DNA of 35,583 nucleotides from Peterkaempfera griseoplana (GTDB taxonomy: Bacteria; Actinomycetota; Actinomycetes; Streptomycetales; Streptomycetaceae), in assembly GCF_001418575.1 (NCBI RefSeq), contig NZ_LIQR01000266.1, positions 1 to 35,583 on the forward strand. The letters run 5' to 3'. The notes beneath the pieces are model-generated. The model saw only the letters and a list, made by a program, of their open reading frames with translations. It did not search any database and was not told the DNA's origin. Each line of letters opens with the position of its first letter. Position 1 is the stretch's first letter. Shown here piece after piece: positions 7,825 through 16,774 of this stretch. Position numbers and translations under genes: made by a program.

Positions 7825-7978
7825 TGCGACCCTCCGCCCGTGGTCACGCCGACGACCTGCCCGACGCCGCGGCTGCTCCGCCGCTCCCGTCACCCGTGCT
7901 GAACGGTAGACCGAGGCCCGGGGGCCGGGTGTGCGACGCGCGCCGGCCTCTCCGGCATCCTTGCCGCCGCACGGCACG

Positions 7979-8012
7979 GATGCCGCCGTGCCCGGTGGGG
8001 CACGGCGGCATC
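7979..8012 (-). terminator. Terminator hairpin of the M4 peptidase gene
   Basis: GATGCCGCCGTGCC (7979-7992) and GGCACGGCGGCATC (7999-8012) form a perfect 14-bp stem with a six-base loop. It lies 20 bases beyond the stop codon of the M4 peptidase on the minus strand. It may also serve the opposite direction. Confidence 0.75.
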
Positions 8013-8031
8013 AGGGGCCCGGGGGCCGGAA

Positions 8032-10377
8032 TCAGAAGGTCATGCTCCAGCGCTGGAGGTGTCCGTCGGGGATGTCGAAGAAGCCGGGGGTGCCGTCCGT
8101 GACCCGCAGCTGCCAGGTGCCGTTCGCCGCGACAGCCGACGCGTCCACGGTGTAGGTCTCGTGCAGCTCGGGCGTGAGACCCCAGGGGCCCCAGGGCTTG
8201 ACCGGGATGACGGTGCCGTCGGGGGCGATCAGATCGATCACCTCGGCGTTGCTGAAGCCGTAGTCGAGATCGACCGAGACCTTGAGGTCACTCGGAGCGT
8301 TGCCCTTCTTCCCCGTGACGATCATCGGGGACTGCACGACGCCCCCCATCGAGATCACATACGTCGTGGGGTTGACGAAGAAGTCTCCCCCGGACTGCAG
8401 GACCTTCCAGGCCACCGGGATCTCACGGACGGACCCGGCCGCGTCCGTGATGGTGATGGTGGTGTCGTAGTCCTTGACCTTGTTCGGCGTGCCGGTGATC
8501 AGACCGGTGGCCGAGTTGAGCGACAGGCCCTTCGGCAGGTGCTTGGCCGAGTAGCGCAGCGGGCCGGGCCGGCTGCTGGTCGCCACGATCTGCCGGCTCA
8601 CCGGCTGGCCGAGCGCCACCGGCTCGGTGGGCAGCGACGTCACGGCGATGTGGTTGATGTAGCGTGCGCCGACGTTGACCGCGGCCCAGGAGTTGGCGAC
8701 TGCCTCCCAGGCGTCGCTCTTGGAGCCGTAGAGGTCGGCGGCGGCCTGGAGGGTGGCGGTACGGAAGCCCGCGTAGTCGGTGGTGCTGGTCATGTAGACG
8801 GTGAGCGCGCGGTAGACGACGTCACTGGCGTTGGTCAGCCCGATGCCCGCCACCGGCAGGCCGTCGTAGGTGGGGCTGTCGTAGTGCACACCGTTGATGG
8901 TCTTGGCGCCGCTGCCCTCGGCGAGCAGGTAGAAGAAGTGGTCACCCACTCCCGCCGCCATGTGCGGCTCGTCGCCCTTCGCCTCGGGGGTCCAGTAGTC
9001 CAGAGGCGCGTAGCCGACGGCGCTGACGCCCGCCTTGGAGGGCTGGTCCATGTAGCGGATGGGCTTGCCGTCGCCGTGCAGGTCGGCCAGCTCGCCCATG
9101 GTGTAGTCGGGCACGTCGGCAGGGTTGTTGGCGTAGAACTCGACGGCGGCGGCCATCATGTCGCTGATCGCCTCGTTGAGTGCCGGCGACTCGCCGTTGT
9201 CTCCAAGCCCGGCCGTGCTGGCGGTGACTCCGTGCGCCATCTCGTGGGCGGCGATGTCCAGCTCCGTCACCGGGTGCTGACCGTCCGCACCGTCGCCGTA
9301 GCTCATGCAGAAGCAGCCGTCCTGCCAGTTGGCGTTGGCCAGCGGGACGCCGGCCTGGGCCTCGTAGTGGACGCGGGAGTAACTGGCGCGGCCGTCGCCG
9401 GATATGCCGTTGCGGCCGAAGCGGTCGCGGTAGAAGTTCCAGGTGGTCTGCGCACCGTAGGCCGCGTCCACGGCTGCGGTCTGCGGGTCCGCCGCGGTCC
9501 CGTCGCCCCACACGTCGTCGTCGCCGGTGATCTGGACGCCACTGAAGTTGTTGGTCGAGTCCAGGGTCCGGTGGCCGGTCTGCGGGTCGATCAGGGCGTA
9601 GCTGCCGTCGGCCTGACGGGTGCTGCCGATCTGGACCGTACCGCTGTACATGCTGTTGCCGACGGCGGACTCCACATGCTCCGCGTTCTCCAGCACGGTG
9701 CCGCTTGCGGCGTCGGTGATGACATGCCGCTCGCTGGGGGACCCGTCCGGCTGCACACCGGTGACCACGGTCTCCCACGCCAGGGTCGGCTTGCCGCCGT
9801 GTGCCCAGACGACCAGGCGGGGCGCCTGCTTCGAGGCGGCCTTGTCGGTGTTCTCGGTCTTCGCCGCGCTCATTGCCGACTTCTTGGCCGTGGCCGCGGG
9901 AACCTTGGCCTCGGTGGTCGGCAGGGAGAGCTCGGCCTTGGTGGCCCAGGTGGTGGTGCGGGCACCGGCCCGGTCGTGGACCACCAGGTCGCCGCCGAGC
10001 ACGGGCAGGCCGTCGTAGGTCCGCTCGTAGCGGGTGTGGACGGTGCCGTCGGCGTCCTTGACGACGTCCTTGGCTACCAGCTTCTCCTTGGCTCCCAGCT
10101 TCAGCGCGCGGGCGGTGTCCGGCGCCGACCGGGTCGCCTCGTCGAGCAGCTGCCGGCGCTGTGCCGGCGACAGGGAGACGGTGCGTGCCCCGGGCAGGGG
10201 CTCCGCCGCGATACGCGCCGGAGCCCCGCCCTTTCCGGTGTCCGCCGACACGGCGGCCGAAGCCGGCAACACCGAGACCGCGACCGCGGCGACCGTCATC
10301 GCCGCGACCGCTGCCCGCCGCCCCCGGGAACGGCGAGCGCCATGGGACGCCGAGGCCTTTCTGCTGGAGGTGTTCAC
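8032..10377 (-). CDS. Secreted M4 (thermolysin-type) metallopeptidase with P-domain
   Basis: The product is 781 residues from GTG 10375-10377. A long basic signal peptide (about residues 1-42, cleavage near PASAAVSA) is followed by an FTP-like propeptide (about 60-150) and a PepSY-like segment (about 185-235). The M4 catalytic domain spans about 240-570: HEMAH at 378-382 supplies two zinc ligands and the catalytic Glu, NEAISD supplies Glu402 as the third ligand, and GVGDHFF places the transition-state His at 480. An Ig-like putative domain (about 572-660, with LPKGLSLNSATGLITGTP) and a C-terminal proprotein-convertase P-domain (about 665-781) follow. It is an extracellular neutral protease matured by autoprocessing; the P-domain probably aids folding or substrate contact. 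An inverted repeat lies just upstream and a strong terminator downstream. Confidence 0.93.
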   Translation of the reverse strand: MNTSSRKASASHGARRSRGRRAAVAAMTVAAVAVSVLPASAAVSADTGKGGAPARIAAEPLPGARTVSLSPAQRRQLLDEATRSAPDTARALKLGAKEKLVAKDVVKDADGTVHTRYERTYDGLPVLGGDLVVHDRAGARTTTWATKAELSLPTTEAKVPAATAKKSAMSAAKTENTDKAASKQAPRLVVWAHGGKPTLAWETVVTGVQPDGSPSERHVITDAASGTVLENAEHVESAVGNSMYSGTVQIGSTRQADGSYALIDPQTGHRTLDSTNNFSGVQITGDDDVWGDGTAADPQTAAVDAAYGAQTTWNFYRDRFGRNGISGDGRASYSRVHYEAQAGVPLANANWQDGCFCMSYGDGADGQHPVTELDIAAHEMAHGVTASTAGLGDNGESPALNEAISDMMAAAVEFYANNPADVPDYTMGELADLHGDGKPIRYMDQPSKAGVSAVGYAPLDYWTPEAKGDEPHMAAGVGDHFFYLLAEGSGAKTINGVHYDSPTYDGLPVAGIGLTNASDVVYRALTVYMTSTTDYAGFRTATLQAAADLYGSKSDAWEAVANSWAAVNVGARYINHIAVTSLPTEPVALGQPVSRQIVATSSRPGPLRYSAKHLPKGLSLNSATGLITGTPNKVKDYDTTITITDAAGSVREIPVAWKVLQSGGDFFVNPTTYVISMGGVVQSPMIVTGKKGNAPSDLKVSVDLDYGFSNAEVIDLIAPDGTVIPVKPWGPWGLTPELHETYTVDASAVAANGTWQLRVTDGTPGFFDIPDGHLQRWSMTF

Positions 10378-10402
10378 TTCCGCAGTTCCTTTCGTTCAGC
10401 CA

Positions 10403-10425
10403 TTGGTTGACGATTCATCAGCCAA
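10403..10425 (-). promoter_or_regulatory. Candidate operator upstream of M4 peptidase
   Basis: TTGGTTGA (10403-10410) and TCAGCCAA (10418-10425) form an inverted repeat with one mismatch and a seven-base spacer, 26-48 bases before the GTG start. It is locally AT-richer than its surroundings, so a promoter or repressor site is plausible. No named regulator can be assigned. Confidence 0.35.
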
Positions 10426-11058
10426 AGAGCCGCCGCGCTTCCGAAGTGGAGAACCATTCGGCGCGTACATGGCGAGGGCGATCATGGCAGTGGGGACTTG
10501 TCGATTTCTTGTCGTCCGCCCGCCCTTACGTCCGTCCGCCCGGGCAGCGGCACCGGGCCGTGTTCCGCGGTGCGGCACAGCCGCCCGCCCGCGGCCCGGC
10601 CCAGGTCGTCCTCCGAAGCCGTACGGCGGCACGCCCCTCCGGCAGGCTGCCTGCGCCGCTCCCGACCGCCGGGCTGCACGCGGCCGTGCGCGGAGCGCGG
10701 GTGAGGAGGGGCGCCGCACACCGCGCTGCGACCGGGTGGACCGGGATGCTCGGGCCTGCGAGCCCGTAGCCTGCAGGAGCGGTGCCTCCACCGAGTGCGG
10801 ACGGCACCGGCCTGCGGAACGCCAGCACCCGCCGAGGCCTGCACCGACAGCCCCGGCCGCCCCGGAGGCAGACCGCTCCTGCTCGTCGCCCGCTCCCCCG
10901 AGCCCTCCCCCGACGTCAGCGGCCGCTTCGGCCCGGACCACGGTCTGGTCGAGACGTCCTCAACGACCGGTCGCTCTGCGGGCAGGAGCTACGCACGGCC
11001 CTCCCGACCAGCCTGTGCTTCCCCGCGCACGGGAGCCGGCCAGCCGCGAGGCACCCCT
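10426..11058. other. 633-base region without a recognised gene
   Basis: The left end should hold the promoter of the M4 peptidase. The rest has open frames on both strands, including a 181-codon minus-strand frame, but their translations are Arg/Pro/Gly-rich shadows without domains or ribosome binding sites. It may be decayed coding sequence. Confidence 0.4.
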
Positions 11059-11715
11059 TCAGAGGGACGGCGGCCGGGTGAACCCATGACGCTGGGCGTA
11101 CTGGACCGCCGCGGCCCGGTCCGTGACACCGGCCTTGGCGAAGATCCGGTTGATGTGGGTCTTCACCGTGGCGGTGGAGATGTGCATCCGCCCGGCGATC
11201 GAGGCGTTGCTCAGGCCGGCGGCGACCAGGGCGAGCACCTCGGCCTCCCGCCGGGTCAGGCCGTCGGGGAGGTCGGTGGGCGCCCGTCCGAACCGCGCGG
11301 CGGCCACCAGCCGGGCCTGCACCCCCGGGTCCACCGGGGAGAGACCAGCCGCCGCCGCCAGGATCGCCCGGGAGATCTGCTGACGACCGGCGTCCTTGGT
11401 GAGGAAGCCCAGGGCGCCCGCCTCCAGCGCCGCGAGGACGGTCTCGTCGTCGGCGTGGCTGGTGAGCACCACCACCGCGGTCCCCGGCTGGGAGGCGGCC
11501 AGCTTCTGCGTCGCGGCGACGCCGTCCAGACCCGGCATCCGGACGTCCATCAGCACCACGTCCGGCGCATGCCGCGCGACGACCGCCAGGGCGTCATGAC
11601 CGTCGGCGGCCTCGCCCACCACCTCGATACCGGGCACCAGGGCGAGCAGGGCCGTCAGTCCCTCCCGGACGGCCGTCTGGTCGTCGGCGACGACCACGCG
11701 GACCGGCGGCGTCAT
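11059..11715 (-). CDS. NarL/LuxR-type response regulator
   Basis: The product is 218 residues. The receiver domain (about 1-118) has the acidic pair Asp11/Asp12, the phosphoacceptor Asp57 in VVLMDVRMPG, the Thr/Ser switch in VVLTSHAD, and Lys107 in FLTKDAG. The C-terminal LuxR helix-turn-helix (about 153-205) reads LTRREAEVLALVAAGLSN, then TATVKTHINRIFAKAGVTDR. The start ATG at 11713-11715 overlaps the kinase stop as ATGA, which is translational coupling. An upstream extension to 11766 is shadow. The partner is the kinase immediately upstream; targets are unknown, but the divergent membrane protein beyond the kinase is the natural first candidate. Confidence 0.93.
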   Translation of the reverse strand: MTPPVRVVVADDQTAVREGLTALLALVPGIEVVGEAADGHDALAVVARHAPDVVLMDVRMPGLDGVAATQKLAASQPGTAVVVLTSHADDETVLAALEAGALGFLTKDAGRQQISRAILAAAAGLSPVDPGVQARLVAAARFGRAPTDLPDGLTRREAEVLALVAAGLSNASIAGRMHISTATVKTHINRIFAKAGVTDRAAAVQYAQRHGFTRPPSL

Positions 11716-12851
11716 GCGCCGGCCCGCACGGTGGCCCTGACCGGGACCCGCGCCTCGACCCGCCAACGGCCGTCGATGCGGCCGGCGGTCAGGGTGCCAC
11801 CCACCGCGGCCATGCGTTCGCCCATGCCGAGCAGACCGTGCCCGCCGCCGGCCGCCCCCGAGGCGGCCGGTGAGGTCGCGTTGCCGACCCGGACGGCGAT
11901 CTCCCCCTCCGCATAGGCGAGGTCGACCCGTACGTCCTTCCCGGGTGCGTGCCTGGCCGCGTTGGTGAGGGCCTCCTGCACCACCCGGTAGAGCGCCAGG
12001 GCCGCCGCGCCGTCCAGCGGTCCGGGTGTGCCGGCCACGGAGAACCGGGCCGCGTAGGCGCGGCCCCGATGGGTGTCGATCAGCTCCTCGATCATGGTGT
12101 GCAGGGCGACCTCGCCCTCCCGCAGGGTCCGTACCGCCGCGACGGCCTCCTGCCGGCCCGTGCGGACCAGTTGCCCGGCCCTGGACAGGTGCTCCAGCGC
12201 GCGGCCGGTGTCCTCGCCGGCCTCCAGGGCCGCCGCCGCGGACTCGATCTGCAGGGAGACACCGGTCAGCGAGTGGGCCAGGACGTCATGGAGCTCCCGG
12301 GCGATCCGGGCGCGCTCGGCGAGCATCGCCGCGCGCTCCCGCTCGTCGGCGGCGAGGGTCGCCCCACGGGCCGCGTCGATGTGCAGCTTCCGGTTGCGTC
12401 CCAGGACGTAGCCGATGAGGGTGACCGCCGCGAAGCCGGCCAGTACGGTGCCGCGGTGGTCCAGGTAGCCGGCGGCCAGGATCACCACGCTGCCCCCGGT
12501 CACGGCGGCCCCGGCCCGCTCGGGGAGGTGGGCTCCGGCGCTGACGCACGGCCAGAAGGTGAACCAGAAGACGGCCAGCGCCGGGTGGAGGAGCAGCAGT
12601 GCGCTCCCGCTGAAGGCGGTGACCGCGCTGAGGACGCGGAAGAGCGACGCGTCGCCCTGCGGTCCGACCAGCAGCCAGGCGAGCCAGCCGACGGACGCAG
12701 CGGTCAGGGCCAGGGAGATCTGCAGTCCCCGGCCGTGCAGGCCCGCACCGCCGGGGCGGGCGGTCATGGACCACACCATCAGGGCCAGTCCCGCGCACAG
12801 CACGGACCTCTGGGACCACAGACGCGAACCGGCGACTGCCTCGGACACCAT
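11712..12851 (-). CDS. NarL-family sensor histidine kinase (HisKA_3)
   Basis: The product is 379 residues. The N-terminal half (about 14-155) has about five hydrophobic membrane-spanning segments with short loops and no large extracellular sensor domain, so sensing is probably intramembrane. The dimerisation/phosphoacceptor helix reads RARIARELHDVLAHSL with His188, the HisKA_3 pattern. The ATP-binding domain follows, with N-box VVQEALTNAARHA (Asn297) and a Gly-rich loop GGGHGLLGMGER (about 335-346). The start is ATG 12849-12851, with a G-rich ribosome binding site directly upstream. The stop overlaps the regulator start by four bases. The signal is unknown; such kinases in Streptomyces often respond to cell-envelope conditions, but this is inference. 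Confidence 0.92.
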   Translation of the reverse strand: MVSEAVAGSRLWSQRSVLCAGLALMVWSMTARPGGAGLHGRGLQISLALTAASVGWLAWLLVGPQGDASLFRVLSAVTAFSGSALLLLHPALAVFWFTFWPCVSAGAHLPERAGAAVTGGSVVILAAGYLDHRGTVLAGFAAVTLIGYVLGRNRKLHIDAARGATLAADERERAAMLAERARIARELHDVLAHSLTGVSLQIESAAAALEAGEDTGRALEHLSRAGQLVRTGRQEAVAAVRTLREGEVALHTMIEELIDTHRGRAYAARFSVAGTPGPLDGAAALALYRVVQEALTNAARHAPGKDVRVDLAYAEGEIAVRVGNATSPAASGAAGGGHGLLGMGERMAAVGGTLTAGRIDGRWRVEARVPVRATVRAGA

Positions 12852-12981
12852 GCTCCCCCCAGGCCCGGGTCAGCGGGCCGGCACGGACTACAACCCGACA
12901 TCCTCCCGGAGGGCTGACGATCTCCACCCCCCTTCCTCCCTAGCGTGGTCGTCCTGGTCCGTATCGGCAATGGAGTCGACC

Positions 12982-13530
12982 ATGTCCACCGCCCTCACCC
13001 TGGTGAGCCTCGCCGTCGTCGCACTGGTCCTGGTCAAGGACTGGGGTCACCGGCGGGTCACCCTGTTCGCCCTGTTGCGACCGCTGGTGGCGGCCGCGGT
13101 GGTGGTCCCCTTCGTGGCGCCCGGCTGGGACGCCTCCGGCGACGGTCTCGCTCTGGAGATCGGATCCGTGGTGGTCGGAGCACTGCTCGGCCTCCTCGCG
13201 TCGGCCTTCGTGAAGGTCACCGCCGACGGCGACGGCCAGGCGTGGACCGACGCCGGGGCGGGCTACGCGGCCGTCTGGGTGGTGATCACCGCGCTCCGGC
13301 AGCTCTTCGTCTACGGGTGTCAGCACTGGTACACCCAGGACCTGGGCCGGTTCCTGTTCGACCACCACATCAGCGTGGCCGCCTTCGCCGACTCGATCAT
13401 GTTCCTCGCCCTCGCCCCGGTCATCGGCAACCGGCTCGCCATCCTGGTCCGCAGCCGGAGGGTCACCACCGGCGAAGCCCGGCCGGCCGCCACCCCCGCC
13501 CGGGCACCCAGGGCGGACGCCTCCCGGTAG
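12982..13530 (+). CDS. Integral membrane protein divergent from the kinase
   Basis: The product is 182 residues from ATG 12982, with GGAG eight bases upstream; an ATG at 12970 is also in frame. Hydrophobic segments occur at about residues 2-18 (ALTLVSLAVVALVLV), 30-48, 58-80 (IGSVVVGALLGLLASAFV), 93-110 and 135-150. The C-terminal 30 residues are a Pro/Ala/Arg-rich tail likely in the cytoplasm. The shared intergenic region with the two-component operon (about 130 bases) makes it a likely regulatory target. I do not recognise a named family. Confidence 0.75.
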   Translation: MSTALTLVSLAVVALVLVKDWGHRRVTLFALLRPLVAAAVVVPFVAPGWDASGDGLALEIGSVVVGALLGLLASAFVKVTADGDGQAWTDAGAGYAAVWVVITALRQLFVYGCQHWYTQDLGRFLFDHHISVAAFADSIMFLALAPVIGNRLAILVRSRRVTTGEARPAATPARAPRADASR

Positions 13531-13602
13531 GCCGTCCAGCAGCGGCCGCCACCACCGGCGAGGGCACCCCCGGCCACTACGGCATCAGGCGACGTCTGCT
13601 CC

Positions 13603-14103
13603 TTAGGAGGGGCCGACATACGAGCGCACCTGCGCAATGCGGCCGTCGGCCGCGGTCCAGTCGGCCGCGGACGTGCCGATACAGCGCCACCCGGCACGCT
13701 CATAGAGCTTGATGGCCGCGGTCGCACCGGCCTCCACTTCCAGAACCGGTCTCAGGCCATGGGCTGCCGCTTCGTCGACCGCTCTCTCCAGCAGCTTGGC
13801 CGCTGTCCCCCGTCGGCGAGCAGCAGCGCTGACGAAGAGCCGCGCGACGGATACCAGACGCCGAGCGGGCAACCCGACAACGGACGCAAGTGCCTCGCCC
13901 GGACGCGCCAGGACCACATGTCCCAGGACCTCCGGCCCGTCCACGGCCACCCAGGCGGCCAGCATGTTCCGGGGAGTCAGCCATCCTCCGGGATCGGCAG
14001 GCCAGTGCACCGGGTAGCGATCTGCCGCGTGAACCGAGGCGAGAGCCTCGATGCAGCCCGGCAGGTGACCATCAGCGCGGGAGTGAATCGTCACGTCCGT
14101 CAT
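13603..14103 (-). CDS. GNAT family N-acetyltransferase
   Basis: The product is 166 residues from ATG 14101-14103 (MTDVTIHSRADG). It begins with a GNAT-like first strand and helix (HLPGCIEALASVHAADRYP). A central strand VDGPEVLGHVVLARP follows. Motif A is LVSVARLFVSAAARRRGTAAKLLERA, with the RRRGTA pattern for pyrophosphate binding. The end is LEVEAGATAAIKLYERAGWRCIG, the usual C-terminal motif. The acceptor substrate is unknown; related proteins often modify small amines or antibiotics. It sits alone between a membrane-protein gene and the BTAD regulator. Confidence 0.82.
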   Translation of the reverse strand: MTDVTIHSRADGHLPGCIEALASVHAADRYPVHWPADPGGWLTPRNMLAAWVAVDGPEVLGHVVLARPGEALASVVGLPARRLVSVARLFVSAAARRRGTAAKLLERAVDEAAAHGLRPVLEVEAGATAAIKLYERAGWRCIGTSAADWTAADGRIAQVRSYVGPS

Positions 14104-14623
14104 TCCGAGAGCTTGGCACGCAAACAGCTGTGCCGGACTCTGCGAACCACCCCGCTTCCGGGTGCAGCAACGAACGCCCTCCTCCTCCGCGCACGCCCGC
14201 CATGCGCCGCGCACCGCGTCCGGCGGCGAGTACCGGGTGCTCGGACCCGGCGCAGCAGTGCGGCCAGGGCCTCCGCGCTCTGCGCGGCAGGCCGCGGGTT
14301 CCCCGTCTCAGGCCCCGGCGGGCGGGGGCGCCGGGGCGCACAGGTGACGGGTGCCAGGGCGGTGCGGGCAAGCGGACGCGGGACGGCACGGCACCCGCCC
14401 GGATGGCGCCCAAGTGCCACCGGCCGCCGGGAGCCGCAGTCCCGCTGGGCCGAGACCCCGACGCCTCGCCTCCGGCAGGGGGCGTCCGGGCGGACGCAAC
14501 GGACGCCCCCTCCTCGGAGTGGGCGGTGGCGAACCGGACTACGGGACGACCGCGAAACCCCGGTGCCCTGGACATCACCGCTGACGACGCCCACGGCCGG
14601 TGTGCCGGGCTGCACCGGCGTGG
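14104..14623. other. 520-base intergenic region with a terminator
   Basis: Apart from the hairpin at 14478-14510 nothing recognisable is present. Open frames on both strands are Arg/Pro/Ala-rich shadows. The end near 14104 should hold the promoter of the acetyltransferase gene. Confidence 0.4.
14478..14510 (-). terminator. Terminator hairpin downstream of BTAD regulator
   Basis: GGGGGCGTCCG (14478-14488) and CGGACGCCCCC (14500-14510) form a perfect 11-bp stem with an 11-base loop, about 115 bases past the stop codon of the regulator on the minus strand. Confidence 0.6.
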
Positions 14624-16774
14624 TCAGCGCCGCATCAGCGACCGTCCCCACTCCAGGCGCTGCATCCGCTCCAGCGCCTCGGTGCGCAGGGCGGGATGGT
14701 GTGCGGCGGCCGCGGCGGCCTTCTCGTACCAGCAGGCCGCCTCCTCCCGCCGGCCGTCCTCGGCGCAGTGCCACCCCGCGGTCAGCGCCGCCCGGGCCAG
14801 GCGCTCCGTCGGTATCAGCGGGCCCGCGGCCAGCAGATGACGGGCCGTCCGGGACGGATGGGTGCCCGGCCGGCCCACCAGGGCTCGTGCCACCGCGGCG
14901 TGCAGCATCTGCCTGCGGGCGGGGCTCATGCTCTCCAGCACCACCTCACGGGGCAGTTCGGGGATCCGGTAGCGGCCCGGCCGGCCGGCGGCGGGTTCGT
15001 CGTCCCAGACCACCAGCCGGGCGGTGACGGCCGCGTCGATGAGCAGCAGCAGCTGCTCCCGGGAGATCCCGCAGACCGTCGGCAGCACGTCGGTGTCCAG
15101 GTACTCCCCGGCCACCGCCGCTGTCTCCAGCATCGCCTGGGCGGCCGGGCCGAGCCGGGCGAGGTCGGCCCGGAGCACGGTGGCGACGGAGTCCGGGACC
15201 TGGGCCCGGGGCCCGCTGCGCCGGTCCGCGGGCAGAGCAAGGATCGCCCGGAGCGTGAAGGGAATGCCCTGGCTGCGGCGGTGCAGCGCCGCAGCCTCCA
15301 GCGGGTCGCAGTCGTGGGCGGCGAGGAGTTCGCGGGTGTCCTCCACGGTCAGCGGTCCGAGCCCGAGGCGGCAGGCGCCCTCCCGGGTGAGGTCGGCCAG
15401 CAGCTGCTCGATCCCCTGCTGCTCGTCGTCCCGGACCGTGCACACCATGAGCAGCGGCACCTCACGGAGCAGGGCGGCGGCCAGTCCGAGCAGCCTGGCC
15501 ACGCCGGGGTCGGCCCCGTGCAGGCCGTCGATGAGGCAGAGGACCGGTCTGTGGGCCAGCTCTGCGGCGAGGCGGGTCACCGCCTCCAGCGCGGCGTCGT
15601 CCCGGCGTCCGCAGGGGCGTTCGCCCTGTCCGGCCGGCGTGGGGACGGCCGTCCCGGTGCGCGGCTGGCCGGGGGTCCCGATCCGGCGCAGTCCGGACAG
15701 CAGCTGGGCGACGGGAGAGAGGGGGTCCTGGTCGTCCACCCGGCGGCCGGCGGGGCCGCAGCGGGCCGAGAGCACGGTGAACCCTGCGGTGGCGGCCCGG
15801 TCGGCCAGCTCCTCGGCCAGCCGGGTCTTGCCGGCTCCCCGCGGTCCGGAGATCACCGCCCACTGGGTGCGACCGGCCGCGGCGGCCGGAACCAGCGCGC
15901 CCAGGCGGTCGAGTTCGACGTCGCGCCCCACCAGGGGGAGCGCTCCCATATCGGCGGTCCGCCGGGGGGAGACCGCGTGGAGCGGAGGCGGACCGCTGAC
16001 CGCCGCCGTGTCATGACGCAGCACGGCCACCTGAAGTTCCCGCAGGGCCGGGCCGGGGTCGAGCCCCAGCTCCTCGCCGAGCAGCGTGCGGAACTCCTGG
16101 TAGCGCTGGAGCGCGGCGGTCGGCCGGCCGGACAGGTACAGCGCCCGCATCAGCAGCGCCCATGACGCCTCGCGCAGCGGCGCGGCCGAGGTGAGCCGTT
16201 CGGCGGTGACCACCGCGCGCTCGGGCTCCCCCTGCTGGATCAGGATGGCGGCGTACATCTCCTCGGCGGACTGCCGGATCTCCTCCAGCCGATCGATCTC
16301 CCGCGCCGCGAAGGAGTACCGGACCGCGTCACCGAGGGCGGCGCCCCGCCACAGCCGCAGGGCCGCGGCGACCTCCTGGCGGGCGGCCTCGGTGCGTCCC
16401 CGGGCGAGCAGCTGCCGGGCGCGGTCCACCGCGTCCTCGAACCGGGCGGTGTCCCGGCTCTCCCTGGCGGCGTGCAGGGCGTAGCCCACCTGGCTGCTGA
16501 CCAGCAGGGTGTGGCCGCCGCGCCCGGTCCGCTGCGGCTCCAGGGAGCTGCGCAGCCGGCTGATGTGGGCATGGAGCGAGGACGCGGCCCCCGAGGGCGG
16601 GTGGCCCTCCCAGAGGTCCTGGCACAGCTGCTCCGCCGGGACCGGGCGGCCTTCCGCGAGGAGCAGCCGGATGAGCAGCACCCGTCGCTTGGGCGGTCCC
16701 AGATCCAGAGGGGTGCCGCCACGCCGTGCCTCCAGTGGGCCGAGCAGAGCGAATCGCACTGTGTCGCTGTGCAC
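14624..16774 (-). CDS. SARP/AfsR-type regulator (wHTH-BTAD-AAA)
   Basis: The product is 716 residues. The N-terminal OmpR-type winged helix (about 5-95) contains VRFALLGPLEA, PKRRVLLIRLLLAEGRPV and LHAHISRLRSSL. The bacterial transcriptional activation domain (about 105-250) includes LWRGAALGD and a run ending LGEELGLDPGPALRELQ. A linker leads to an AAA_16-type ATPase: LVGRDVELDRL at 281-291, Walker A GPRGAGKT at 310-317, and a Walker B-like LCLIDGLHGAD at about 412-422. The C-terminal part is helical. Such proteins activate secondary metabolism or other specialised genes by binding direct repeats; the ATPase may gate activity. The start is GTG 16774; a later GTG (16759) giving VRFALLGP is also possible. 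It is divergent from the ECF sigma gene. Confidence 0.92.
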   Translation of the reverse strand: MHSDTVRFALLGPLEARRGGTPLDLGPPKRRVLLIRLLLAEGRPVPAEQLCQDLWEGHPPSGAASSLHAHISRLRSSLEPQRTGRGGHTLLVSSQVGYALHAARESRDTARFEDAVDRARQLLARGRTEAARQEVAAALRLWRGAALGDAVRYSFAAREIDRLEEIRQSAEEMYAAILIQQGEPERAVVTAERLTSAAPLREASWALLMRALYLSGRPTAALQRYQEFRTLLGEELGLDPGPALRELQVAVLRHDTAAVSGPPPLHAVSPRRTADMGALPLVGRDVELDRLGALVPAAAAGRTQWAVISGPRGAGKTRLAEELADRAATAGFTVLSARCGPAGRRVDDQDPLSPVAQLLSGLRRIGTPGQPRTGTAVPTPAGQGERPCGRRDDAALEAVTRLAAELAHRPVLCLIDGLHGADPGVARLLGLAAALLREVPLLMVCTVRDDEQQGIEQLLADLTREGACRLGLGPLTVEDTRELLAAHDCDPLEAAALHRRSQGIPFTLRAILALPADRRSGPRAQVPDSVATVLRADLARLGPAAQAMLETAAVAGEYLDTDVLPTVCGISREQLLLLIDAAVTARLVVWDDEPAAGRPGRYRIPELPREVVLESMSPARRQMLHAAVARALVGRPGTHPSRTARHLLAAGPLIPTERLARAALTAGWHCAEDGRREEAACWYEKAAAAAAHHPALRTEALERMQRLEWGRSLMRR

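Noticed and set aside
8059-10410. 783-codon open frame antisense to the M4 peptidase
   Set aside because: It mirrors the peptidase codons in a GC-rich genome; the translation is Val/Gly/Arg-rich with no domain, and the peptidase has a full set of catalytic motifs.
10396-10941. Minus-strand 181-codon frame upstream of the M4 gene
   Set aside because: Gly/Arg/Ala-rich translation without domain, signal or ribosome binding site.
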